Assembly: GCA_018816805.1 (NCBI GenBank)
Contig: JAHIVE010000041.1
Location: forward strand, 1-43,982
Source of the DNA: Patescibacteria group bacterium
Lineage (GTDB): Bacteria > Patescibacteriota > Gracilibacteria > UBA1369 > 2-02-FULL-48-14
Direction: 5' to 3'
Length of the DNA: 43,982 nt
Position numbers and translations under genes: made by a program. Below the pieces are notes generated by a model, which was given only the letters and a program-made list of their open reading frames with translations, ran no database searches and was not told the origin of the DNA. The number at the start of each line of letters is the position of its first letter. The stretch's first letter is position 1. Positions 8,272-16,638 of the stretch are shown here, piece by piece.

Positions 8272-9933
8272 ATGAAAAAAATTACTAGAATTCTTTTGGT
8301 ATCGCTCCTGGCTTTTAGCGTGCTTTTGTCCGCTTGTGGGAAGAAGACTGATTTTGAACATGCCAGTTTGGGCGGGAATATTCCGGAGGAGTATATGCCA
8401 GGAGATACGGGGATTTTGGTTTCGGTTTCGCTTTTGGATGATGATCAGTTTGAAAAAGCGCGGATTTTGCAGGATAAAATGGATAGTGAAAATTCATTTC
8501 CAATGACTTTTGCAGAGAGTTTCAATAGCTCTTTTAGAGACTTAAACTTGGATTTTGAGAAAGATTTAGTCCCTGCGTTTGGTGAGCAATATAGAATGGT
8601 TTTTGGGTTGAAGAGTTTGGATGAAAATGATGCCATACTTTATGGAGTCGCTACGCTTGCGGATACTGCTAAAATGCAAAGCGTGATTGATACGTTGGTT
8701 GAGAATGATGAACTCAAGGAGAAGAAACTTAGTCAAAAGGATGCTTATGTGAATAAGAGTGAGGATTTTTATATGGCGATTGTGAAAGATTTACTTTTAT
8801 TTTCAAACAAGCCTGACGGTTTGGTTGAGATGTTTGAGCAAAATGCCAAGCAAAGTTTGTGGGCGGATGATGTGTACAAGAAGGATATTGATAAAATTGG
8901 TAATGATCAGGTTGCATATGTTGCTTTTTATCCAATGAAATTAGAAGGATCGGAAGAGTTGCCTTTGGATTCTTTGACAATGGGTGGTGATTCCGGCGCA
9001 ATGAATAGCCAAGTATTGGTTCTCAGGGCTGCTGAGAATGGGATAGCGTTTGATGGATATGCGTCAATGGACAAAGAAAAAGCGGATGATTTAGATGCAT
9101 CTTTTGCAAATGTTCCAAAAGAACAGGCTTATTTGTATAAAGAAGTTCCTGCTGAAGATTTGATTGTGTATGGAGAATCATATGGTCTCAAGCAAACTCT
9201 TGAAAATGGAAAAAAAGTGAATCCGGAAAATGTAATTTATGATGGATTGGAGAGAATGGTGAGGAATTACACTGCAATGGATTTTGAAGATGAGGTTTTG
9301 ACCTTTATGGATAAGGGTTATGCACTATCAATTCACAAAAATTCTGAAGGTGTTTTGCCAGGTTTGAGTATTTATTTTGATGTTAGCGGGGATAAGGATA
9401 ACGCAGAAAAGTTTGTAGACAAATTGGACGGACAGTTTACCGGTTTGATGACTTTGCTTGAGATGTCTCTGCCTGGTGCTGTTTCAAAAGGCACTGCTGA
9501 AGTGAATGGACAAGAGTTGACAGCAATTGTTGTCGACTTAAATGCTGTGCCTAGAACAGGTCCGGCGCCTTTACCTACTGCTTTGACAGGTGAGCCAATG
9601 AAGCTTATTTATGGAATTGTTGAAGATAGACTACTTGTTACAACTGCGAATATTTGGGAAGATGGTGGCGACACCTTGGCGGAGAATAGTGAATTCAAAG
9701 ATTTAAAGGCGAATCTTGAAGGTGTTGACGAGGGAATGTTCTATTTGGATCTTAATAAACTTGTATCTTATTATGAGTCTTTGGAGGCACTGCGAGAGCA
9801 ACTTGGTTTGGAAACAACAGGTTCCAGCCAGGAACTTTCCGATATGTTTGAAAATTTTGGTCCAGGTGTGGCCATGGGAGATACAAATGATTATGAAATC
9901 CAATTCAAGGGATTCCTTACGATTAAAGAATAA
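8272..9933 (+). CDS. DUF3352-like lipoprotein
   Basis: The 553-residue product has a lipoprotein signal, MKKITRILLVSLLAFSVLLSAC, with lipobox LSAC. It is followed by a large acidic domain beginning about residue 40 with the pattern PEEYMPGDTGILVSVSL that resembles the start of DUF3352 proteins. Two similar halves seem present (for example LKSLDENDAILYGVATL and MKLIYGIVEDRLLVTTAN), suggesting an internal repeat fold. No catalytic motif is seen. The ATG at 8272 was chosen over one at 8248 because it starts the signal peptide directly. Its TAA overlaps the ATG of the next glycosyltransferase by one base, so it is translated with that gene. DUF3352 membership is judged by eye. Confidence 0.7.
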   Translation: MKKITRILLVSLLAFSVLLSACGKKTDFEHASLGGNIPEEYMPGDTGILVSVSLLDDDQFEKARILQDKMDSENSFPMTFAESFNSSFRDLNLDFEKDLVPAFGEQYRMVFGLKSLDENDAILYGVATLADTAKMQSVIDTLVENDELKEKKLSQKDAYVNKSEDFYMAIVKDLLLFSNKPDGLVEMFEQNAKQSLWADDVYKKDIDKIGNDQVAYVAFYPMKLEGSEELPLDSLTMGGDSGAMNSQVLVLRAAENGIAFDGYASMDKEKADDLDASFANVPKEQAYLYKEVPAEDLIVYGESYGLKQTLENGKKVNPENVIYDGLERMVRNYTAMDFEDEVLTFMDKGYALSIHKNSEGVLPGLSIYFDVSGDKDNAEKFVDKLDGQFTGLMTLLEMSLPGAVSKGTAEVNGQELTAIVVDLNAVPRTGPAPLPTALTGEPMKLIYGIVEDRLLVTTANIWEDGGDTLAENSEFKDLKANLEGVDEGMFYLDLNKLVSYYESLEALREQLGLETTGSSQELSDMFENFGPGVAMGDTNDYEIQFKGFLTIKE

Positions 9934-10922
9934 TGCACAAGGTTTTAATAGGTCTTGTTTCTTACAATGATCTTGAGTACTTGAAGGATGTTGTCCCAAT
10001 TTTGGAGCAGCTGAGAGTGACGTTGCCGGCGGATGTTGCCGTGCTGGATAGTGCGCACAGCAATGATGTTCGTGATTTCTTTAAAAAAAAGTTCCCGGAG
10101 ATTTTGTATTTTAGGCATAAGGACGGGAATGTTGGGTATGGACGCGGGCTTTCTGCAATTTTAAAAAAAAATCCCGGGCATAAATATTATTTGGTTACAA
10201 CGAATGATGTGCTTTTGGACGTTTCGACCTCCCAAAAGGCTGTGAAAATGATGGAGCACGACAAAACAATTGCTATGTGCAGTGGAAAACTTTATCACTG
10301 GGATAGAGAAAAGGGTTTGAGAACGCGGATTATTGATACATTAGGTGTTCAAGCAGAGCGCAACCACCATTTTTATGAGAGAGGGGCGGGTGAGGAAGAT
10401 CATGGGCAGTATGATGAAAGTTTGCAGGATTTTTTTGGGATTAGTGGGGCGAGTTTTTTGATTCGCACATCTGTAATTCCTGATTTGCACGGAGAGGATT
10501 GGCGACTTTTTGATGAAAGAATGTGGATGTACAAAGAGGATGTGGACTTGTCATATAGACTGAGATGGCTTGGGGAGAAGCTTTATTTGATGCCGGAAGT
10601 TTGGGGATGGCATGCTCGAACTGCTTCAAATATGGAGGGGCAGGGAGCGGGAAATTTGGTTCGTGCACAAAAAGGGAAAGCGGATTATACGCGTAGGAAT
10701 TCGTATAAAAATCATATTTTGCTTTTGAAAAATAATTTTAGCTGGCGGAATGGCCCGGAAGTTATCTTGCGAACTTTTTTGTTCGAGTCGGCGAAGGGAA
10801 TATATATGCTTTTTAGACATCCCTCCGTGTTTTTTGGAGGTATGAGGACCTTGCTTTTTGTGAGGGGAAGGCGTAGTAAAAGGCTGGTTTCTGCTCATGA
10901 AATATTAAGTTTTTTTAAATGA
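9933..10922 (+). CDS. Family 2 glycosyltransferase (rhamnosyltransferase-like)
   Basis: This 329-residue protein has the GT2 fold: an N-terminal nucleotide-binding start (KVLIGLVSYNDLEYL), the asparagine turn KDGNVGYGRGL, an acceptor-side TTNDVLL in the DxD position, and the later FGISGASFLIRTSVI and MWMYKEDVDLSYRLRWLG. The E-D-x-D-x-x-x-R pattern is typical of rhamnosyltransferase-like members. It should transfer a sugar from a nucleotide donor to a cell-surface glycan; donor and acceptor are unknown. It starts inside the stop of the lipoprotein gene (TAATG) and overlaps the next glycosyltransferase by four bases (ATGA). Confidence 0.88.
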   Translation: MHKVLIGLVSYNDLEYLKDVVPILEQLRVTLPADVAVLDSAHSNDVRDFFKKKFPEILYFRHKDGNVGYGRGLSAILKKNPGHKYYLVTTNDVLLDVSTSQKAVKMMEHDKTIAMCSGKLYHWDREKGLRTRIIDTLGVQAERNHHFYERGAGEEDHGQYDESLQDFFGISGASFLIRTSVIPDLHGEDWRLFDERMWMYKEDVDLSYRLRWLGEKLYLMPEVWGWHARTASNMEGQGAGNLVRAQKGKADYTRRNSYKNHILLLKNNFSWRNGPEVILRTFLFESAKGIYMLFRHPSVFFGGMRTLLFVRGRRSKRLVSAHEILSFFK

Positions 10923-11740
10923 TGGATCTTTCAATAGTTATTTTGCATCACGGCAGCCCTAAGGAAGTTACGGCAAATTTGGAGGCACTTAGGCATGTGA
11001 TTTTGCCTGAAAAGACAGAGGTTTTTGTTGTGAATAACGGGCGAGCCGGTGCGAATGCAAAGATTCCGTTTGAGCGGAATTTAAAGTTTGATTTGAAGTT
11101 TTATGAAATTCCGAATAAGGGCTATCCACAGGGAAACAACTATGCAATGAAGATGGCCAGGGGGAAGGCGCTTTGTATTTTGAATCCGGATATCCAGGTT
11201 GAAAAAAATACCTTCAAGGTCTTGCTTGATTACTTGAATAATCATAAGCGTGTGGGAATTGTAGGGCCGCGGCTTTATTATCCGGACGGACAGGTTCAGG
11301 ATAATTACCGGAATTTTCCGCGGGGTTTTGATTTAATTGTGAAACGAACGGGCCTTTTGAGGAAAATTTTTGCAAAAAGAATGCGACATTATTTGATGTG
11401 GGATAAGGATCCGTATGAAACGGAGGCGGTGGATTGGCTGACCGGGGCTTTTCAGATTTATTCGCGAAAATGTTGGGATAATATTGGGCCAAAAGACGAG
11501 AGGTTCTTTTTGTTTATGTCTGATGTGGATGTTTGTAGGAAGGCATGGAAAAAGGGGTACGAGGTGCATTTTGTGGGAGATGCGCAGGCTTTGCATAATG
11601 ATGAAAGGCTGTCTGCGGGAGGAGTTGTGGATTTTTTTAAGAAACGAACGTTACGGCTGCATGTGAAGGATGCTGTACATTACTACTTGAAATATCTGGG
11701 GAAGAGATTGCCAAAAAAGTGTCCGTCGGCGTCCATGTGA
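10919..11740 (+). CDS. Family 2 glycosyltransferase
   Basis: This is a second GT2 enzyme, 273 residues. It has SIVILHHGSPKEVTANLEAL at the start, the asparagine turn PNKGYPQGNNYAM, NPDIQ in the DxD position, VGPRLYYPDGQVQ, VDWLTGAFQIYSRKCW, and FMSDVDVCRKAWKKGYEV containing the conserved acid. It is the paralogue of the gene before it and probably acts on the same glycan. Starts at 10919 (ATGA overlap) and 10922 (ATG directly at the overlap) are both possible and differ by one Met. The C-terminus is short and basic, so it is likely soluble or loosely membrane-bound. Confidence 0.88.
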   Translation: MMDLSIVILHHGSPKEVTANLEALRHVILPEKTEVFVVNNGRAGANAKIPFERNLKFDLKFYEIPNKGYPQGNNYAMKMARGKALCILNPDIQVEKNTFKVLLDYLNNHKRVGIVGPRLYYPDGQVQDNYRNFPRGFDLIVKRTGLLRKIFAKRMRHYLMWDKDPYETEAVDWLTGAFQIYSRKCWDNIGPKDERFFLFMSDVDVCRKAWKKGYEVHFVGDAQALHNDERLSAGGVVDFFKKRTLRLHVKDAVHYYLKYLGKRLPKKCPSASM

Positions 11741-11749
11741 TTAGATTTC

Positions 11750-11778
11750 TTGCGCAAAAGGGTTGCTTTGGTTAGAAT
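11750..11778 (+). promoter_or_regulatory. Promoter of tRNA-Trp
   Basis: TTGCGC (11750-11755), 17 bases, TAGAAT (11773-11778). The expected start near 11785 gives a short 5' leader before the tRNA at 11802. Confidence 0.55.
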
Positions 11779-11801
11779 TCGCTAGCTTTTTAAGTTGTCG
11801 T

Positions 11802-11875
11802 AGGGCCATCGTATAATGGTAGTACTAGGGTCTCCAAAACCCTCTGTGCGGGTTCGATTCCTGCTGGCCCTGCCA
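11802..11875 (+). tRNA. tRNA-Trp (anticodon CCA)
   Basis: Acceptor AGGGCCA pairs with TGGCCCT, anticodon stem AGGGT/ACCCT encloses CTCCAAA (anticodon CCA), T arm GCGGG/CCTGC with TTCGATT, discriminator G and an encoded CCA (11873-11875). A CCA rather than UCA anticodon agrees with UGA being a stop. Confidence 0.95.
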
Positions 11876-11908
11876 TATGGTATGTTTGTGTTGAATTGAG
11901 TGTATTTT

Positions 11909-12442
11909 ATGGATAAATTGATTCAAAAAAACTTCTCTCATTATATCTGGTACTTATTCTTTGGTTTTTTTAGGTATTTTTTTGTGACACCGTCAATTTT
12001 GATGATTGGGGGTGGAGTGATGTTTTTACTTGTTATGATTGTGAGCCTTTTTATGGTTTATGGGCCGGGGGATTTGGCAATGGAAATTTTAGGTTGGGGT
12101 TTGGGATTATTGGGATTTGAGGGGAGTTATGGTTATCAGGGCTCAGCGGTTCCGATTATTTTGGCTGCCAATTCAATTATTGCCTTTGTTTTGGATGTGG
12201 CTTCTTTTGTTTATTATTTGGCTGCAGGGAAAAAGTTGGTTTTGCAAAAAGTTGGCAGGTATATTTTTTGGATTGCGATTTTGGGTTATTTGTTTATCCC
12301 GATTTTTGGGTTGATTGCAGGTGATGGTCAGGATCTTATGGCTGCAGTAATCTTTTCTGTTTTGATGATTGTAATGACTTTTGTTTCGACTTATGTTGCT
12401 CGGTTAGTTAATGGTGTTTTTGGGAAGGCCATTACCAGTTAA
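11909..12442 (+). CDS. Polytopic membrane protein of unknown function
   Basis: The 177-residue protein starts MDKLIQKNFSHYIWYLFFGF and has about four to five hydrophobic helices separated by short loops. No family motif is recognised. I chose the ATG at 11909 over an in-frame GTG nine bases upstream because the ATG has the AT-rich TATTTT context common here. It sits alone between tRNA-Trp and the second histidine kinase, with about 130 bases of AT-rich spacer after it. No role can be assigned. Confidence 0.7.
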   Translation: MDKLIQKNFSHYIWYLFFGFFRYFFVTPSILMIGGGVMFLLVMIVSLFMVYGPGDLAMEILGWGLGLLGFEGSYGYQGSAVPIILAANSIIAFVLDVASFVYYLAAGKKLVLQKVGRYIFWIAILGYLFIPIFGLIAGDGQDLMAAVIFSVLMIVMTFVSTYVARLVNGVFGKAITS

Positions 12443-12541
12443 CGAAGCTTTAGTTCTCTATGATTTCACGACCTATGAACTGTTACTATTGTTTGTTTAA
12501 GGAAATTAAGTAGAAAAAAAATGAAATTGTTTTCTTTAATG

Positions 12542-12550
12542 TGATAGAAT
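12542..12550 (+). promoter_or_regulatory. Extended -10 promoter of the second histidine kinase
   Basis: TGA followed by TAGAAT (12545-12550) fits an extended -10; no good -35 is seen at the right distance. The start would be near 12557, 20 bases before the ATG. Confidence 0.4.
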
Positions 12551-12576
12551 TTTGAAGTTCACGCTAAACGTTTAAT

Positions 12577-15435
12577 ATGAATAAAAATCAAACCTGTGAG
12601 ATGAAAATGGTTTTTGTCTTGGCCATGATTTTGGTGCTTATTGTTTTGAGTGTTGAATTATTTGTTTTTCATAATACTTTTAGTGGAGTGATTGGGTTTT
12701 TGCCTATGCTTTTTGGGGTTCTTGTTATTTCCATGGTTCTTTTTACGGCCATTGTTCATGTATTTACTTCAATGGTCTCTTCAAATGTATATGCTGAAAA
12801 ACAGCAATATGATGCCATCATGAGTGCGGCATCTTTTGGGGTTTGTGTAATTAGCAAAGAGGGGAGCATTGTTTCTGTAAATTCTCGCATAATTGAAATT
12901 TTGGGTGAAAAAAAAGCTGCCTCGATTGTGGGGAAGGATGTAATGAAGCTTTTTGATTTGGAAAAAGTTGGTTTTATGAATTTGTTTCACAGGTCTCTTG
13001 AGGGACAGTCTTTTTGGATTTCTGAACATAGTTTTTTTACTTCGAATAAAAAAAGATTGATATTTAAGATTCATGGACTGCCTCTGAGAAAGATGAAAAA
13101 TAGTGCTGTGGATAGAGTGATATTGGTTATTGAAGATATTACAGAAAGAAAAGAGGTTCAGGAGCGATATCAAATGATTGCAAGGAATGTGTCTGATGTA
13201 ATTTGGACTCTTGATCTGGAATTAAATTATACGTACATCAGTCCGTCGGTTTTTAAACAGCGTGGTTTCACTCCAGAAGAGATTTTAAAAGGGAAACTTG
13301 TTGATTCAATGGATGAGAATTCTTTTAATATAACTAGAAAGGCTTTTCAGGAAGAAATGGTTTTAGAGAAAAAGGGGAAGCGTGACTTGGATCATGTTGT
13401 TACTTTGGATTTAAATATGAAAAAGAAGGATGGCAGCTTTTTGCCTGTGGAAATCAAAACCTCATTTATTAGAAATGAGGATGGCATTCCGGTTGGTATT
13501 TTGGGAATCACTCGTGATATTTCAGAGAGGATTAAGAATGAAGAAGAGTTGAAGATTAGGGAAGTTAAATATAGAACTTTGTTTGAGTCTGCAGCTAATG
13601 CTATTTATATTGTTAAGTTGGATGGAAAGTCAGGTGAATTCAAGTTTGTTGATGTAAATCATAAAGGTCTTGAAATCTTTGGATGTAAAAATGAAAGTGA
13701 GTTTTTAGGTAAGAACTTTTTTGATATATCAGCAGAAATTCAAGAAGATGGAAGAACAGCTAAAGAAATTTTTAAAGAGAATGTAGAAAAAGTATTGGGA
13801 GGTGAACCGTTATCTCTTGAGTGGTTAAATAGGAGGGTGGATGGCAGCGAGTTTTTTACTGAAATAAATATGAATTTTGTTGAGATTGGTGGTGAGAAGT
13901 TTGTGCAAGTTTTGGCTAGAGATATTACTTCTCAAAAAGAAGCAGTGAAAGCCTTAAAAGACCTGGAAACAATGTATAATCAGGTTTCTGAGAATGCTGA
14001 ACTGTGGCTTTGGGAGGTAGATCCTGAGGGGTTATATATGTACTCTGGAATAGTGTCTGAAAAGATACTTGGTTATAAGGTAAGGGAAATTGTTGGTAAA
14101 AAATATTTTTATGACTTTTTCCATCCTGATGACAGAGATCAATTAAAGAGGGATGCCTTTTTAGCTTTTAAGAGCAAAGAACCCATTAAAAATTTCTTAA
14201 ATAGGAATGTAGATAGAGATGGTAATGAGGTTTGGCTTTTAACTAGTGCAGTACCAAATTTAGATAAGGATGGAAATTTAATAGGTTATAGAGGTATTGA
14301 TGTGAATAATACGGAGGTGCATAGGGCGCAAGAGGCATTGATTAAGAGCGAAGAAAATTATAGAGCGGTTTTTGATTCTGCAAATGATGCTTTTTTTATT
14401 CATGATATTAGTGATGGTAAAGTTCTGGATGTGAATCAGAAAATGCTTGAAATGTATGGTTTTTCCTCAAAGGATGAGGTTGTTGGTGCTTATGTTGGAA
14501 GGATTTCTTCAGGGCGAAAACCTTATGATGATGATGGTGCAAAAGAAAAAGTGCTTAAAGCAGCCGTGGAAGGGCCGCAGGTTTTTGAATGGGAGTGCAA
14601 AAAAGTAAATGGTGAAATTTTTTGGGCTGAAGTTAGTTTAAAAAAGGTCAATTTGGGTGGTGAGGTAAGAGTGTTGGCTATGGTAAGAGATATTTCCGGT
14701 ACAAAGAAAAACGTTGATAGAATTCATGAATTGGATCAACTGAAGTCAAGATTCATTTCTTCTTTCTCACATGTTGCACGTAAACCGTTAAATGAAATTA
14801 AGTGGGGGATAAATACTTTGCTTGCCGGGGATTTTGGCGAAAAGGACGAAAAAGAAAGTCAATTTTTACAAAAGATTCTTGGTGATGAGGAAACTGTTGA
14901 GCAGATGCTATTAAATGTGAATTTGGCTTTGGAAATTGAAAAAGGAACTGTTGTTTATGAAAGAGTACAAGGGTCTTTAGTGAGTGTTGTGACTCAAGTT
15001 GTAGAGTATGTGAAATCAGATTGTAAGTTGAGAGGGAATACATTGAATTTGAATGTGCCTGCAGATGAAATGTTGCCAAACATTGAAATGGATGTTGAGA
15101 AAATGAAGATGGTTCTTTTAGCTTTGATTTCAAATTCAAATATGTACTCAAAAAATGCTGAAATTGTGGTTAGCGTTTTCCAGAAGGATGAGAATATTGA
15201 GGTGCGTGTTATTGATAATGGAATTGGCATACCTGAGCTTGAGCAAAAACATGTTTTTGAAATATTTTTCCGCGGTTCGAATGTTTTACTGGAATATGGG
15301 GAAACCGCTGGTTTAGGTTTGTATTTGGCAAAGAATATTATTGAAGCGCATGGTGGGAAGATTGGCTTTACCAGTAAAGAAGGGGAGGGAAGTAGTTTTT
15401 GGGTTTCACTTCCAATTTCTCAGAACGAAGAGTAG
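12577..15435 (+). CDS. Multi-PAS sensor histidine kinase, paralogue
   Basis: This 952-residue kinase begins with two close membrane helices (about 11-32 and 38-66) and almost no external loop, so unlike its paralogue at 4227 it probably senses inside the cell or membrane. About five PAS domains follow (70-710), then LKSRFISSFSHVARKPLNEI with phosphoacceptor His732, and a HATPase domain ending GEGSSFWVSLPI. The residue after His is Val instead of Glu/Asp, as in the other kinase, and the next motif is RKP rather than RTP. The N-box (LLALISNSNMYSKN) is also unusual; the G-boxes (DNGIGIP, GLGLYLAKN) are intact. No response regulator is adjacent. The Notum-like lipoprotein gene follows after 30 bases. 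Confidence 0.92.
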   Translation: MNKNQTCEMKMVFVLAMILVLIVLSVELFVFHNTFSGVIGFLPMLFGVLVISMVLFTAIVHVFTSMVSSNVYAEKQQYDAIMSAASFGVCVISKEGSIVSVNSRIIEILGEKKAASIVGKDVMKLFDLEKVGFMNLFHRSLEGQSFWISEHSFFTSNKKRLIFKIHGLPLRKMKNSAVDRVILVIEDITERKEVQERYQMIARNVSDVIWTLDLELNYTYISPSVFKQRGFTPEEILKGKLVDSMDENSFNITRKAFQEEMVLEKKGKRDLDHVVTLDLNMKKKDGSFLPVEIKTSFIRNEDGIPVGILGITRDISERIKNEEELKIREVKYRTLFESAANAIYIVKLDGKSGEFKFVDVNHKGLEIFGCKNESEFLGKNFFDISAEIQEDGRTAKEIFKENVEKVLGGEPLSLEWLNRRVDGSEFFTEINMNFVEIGGEKFVQVLARDITSQKEAVKALKDLETMYNQVSENAELWLWEVDPEGLYMYSGIVSEKILGYKVREIVGKKYFYDFFHPDDRDQLKRDAFLAFKSKEPIKNFLNRNVDRDGNEVWLLTSAVPNLDKDGNLIGYRGIDVNNTEVHRAQEALIKSEENYRAVFDSANDAFFIHDISDGKVLDVNQKMLEMYGFSSKDEVVGAYVGRISSGRKPYDDDGAKEKVLKAAVEGPQVFEWECKKVNGEIFWAEVSLKKVNLGGEVRVLAMVRDISGTKKNVDRIHELDQLKSRFISSFSHVARKPLNEIKWGINTLLAGDFGEKDEKESQFLQKILGDEETVEQMLLNVNLALEIEKGTVVYERVQGSLVSVVTQVVEYVKSDCKLRGNTLNLNVPADEMLPNIEMDVEKMKMVLLALISNSNMYSKNAEIVVSVFQKDENIEVRVIDNGIGIPELEQKHVFEIFFRGSNVLLEYGETAGLGLYLAKNIIEAHGGKIGFTSKEGEGSSFWVSLPISQNEE

Positions 15436-15465
15436 CTTAATGAGTGTTTGTTACTTATTTAGTAT

Positions 15466-16638
15466 ATGAAAAAAATATTATTGATTATTTTGATTCCGGT
15501 TTTGCTTTTTTCTGCCTGTAAAAAGGATAAGGATAAGGAAAATGTTGTTGATTCTCAATTTGATTCAAAGATCCAGGATGAAAATGTGGATGACTCCGAA
15601 TATTTTGACAGTTTGGATTTGAATGCAGACGAGCGTGCTTTTTTAAAAAAATATGAGATTGTGGATGCTGAGGAAAGGCAGGCTGTTTGTAATGATGGTT
15701 CGCCGGCGGTTTATTATTACAGGCCCGGAATGGAAGGCTATGAAGATAAATGGGTTGTCCATTTGAAAGGTGGTGGCTCTTGTTTTGATGAACAGTCATG
15801 TACTGAGCGTTGGAAGACTCAGCGAAGTTTAATGTCTTCGAAGAATTATAATAATTATATGAAAGGTGCGGGAATAATGTCGGCGGATTCAAGTGTGAAC
15901 CCTGATTTTTATGCTTTTAACCATGTTTATGTCCCTTATTGCACTTCAGATGTGCACAGCGGTGATGCTGAAATTACTTATGGAGACAAGACAATGCAAA
16001 TGAGGGGTGCAAACGTTGTCGAGGCAATTTTTGAAGATTTGCCTTTTGAAGAAGCTTCCGAAATCTTGTTGACGGGAAGCAGTGCCGGTGGCGCTGGAGT
16101 TGTACGTAATTTGGATAGAGTTGCTGATTGGTTTCCAAATGTTCAAGTGAAGGGGGTTGTTGACAGTTCGTGGTTCCCCTTTGTTATGGAGCCTTATGCC
16201 GAGGTTGAAGAAAATGCCAGAAAGACGGCTTTAACAGAGGAGGAGTTTTTGGCTTTTAATTTGTTTATTGATGAAACCTGTAGAGAATCTGAGGATTTTA
16301 ATCTTGTTGGGTGTGGGGTAGACACTTTGACCAAGTACGTTGAAACGCCGTTCTTTGTCTATGTGGATCAGAATGACCAGAATCATCTTACAAAAGATTT
16401 AGGAATTTCCGACCCTAATGATCCTGAGCAATTAGCGGTTATTGATGAATTTGCTGCGAATGTGAGGGAAGCTGCAGAAGGTTTGGATGCAGTTTTTTGT
16501 CCACGTGTAGGCGGGCATACCGCGGTTGCGGGATTGAGATTCAATTCAGTCGAAATTGATGGCCATTCTTTCCAAGAGGTGCTTGGAAATTGGTATTTTG
16601 ACAGAGGTGTTCCTATTAAAGTAATTGAAGGAGATTAG
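15466..16638 (+). CDS. Pectinacetylesterase/Notum-like lipoprotein hydrolase
   Basis: The 390-residue product starts with a lipoprotein signal (LLIILIPVLLFSAC, Cys18). The mature part resembles the pectinacetylesterase/Notum family of serine carboxylesterases: an oxyanion-side WVVHLKGGGSCFDEQSC, the nucleophile elbow GSSAGGAG, then VVDSSWFPF, TPFFVYVDQND with a candidate Asp, and GGHTAVAG with a candidate His. Paired Cys residues (SCFDEQSC, CRESEDFNLVGC) suggest disulfides, fitting an extracellular location. Such enzymes remove acetyl or acyl groups from glycans or proteins; the substrate here is unknown. It lies 30 bases after the second kinase and ends 4 bases into the convergent gene. Confidence 0.8.
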   Translation: MKKILLIILIPVLLFSACKKDKDKENVVDSQFDSKIQDENVDDSEYFDSLDLNADERAFLKKYEIVDAEERQAVCNDGSPAVYYYRPGMEGYEDKWVVHLKGGGSCFDEQSCTERWKTQRSLMSSKNYNNYMKGAGIMSADSSVNPDFYAFNHVYVPYCTSDVHSGDAEITYGDKTMQMRGANVVEAIFEDLPFEEASEILLTGSSAGGAGVVRNLDRVADWFPNVQVKGVVDSSWFPFVMEPYAEVEENARKTALTEEEFLAFNLFIDETCRESEDFNLVGCGVDTLTKYVETPFFVYVDQNDQNHLTKDLGISDPNDPEQLAVIDEFAANVREAAEGLDAVFCPRVGGHTAVAGLRFNSVEIDGHSFQEVLGNWYFDRGVPIKVIEGD

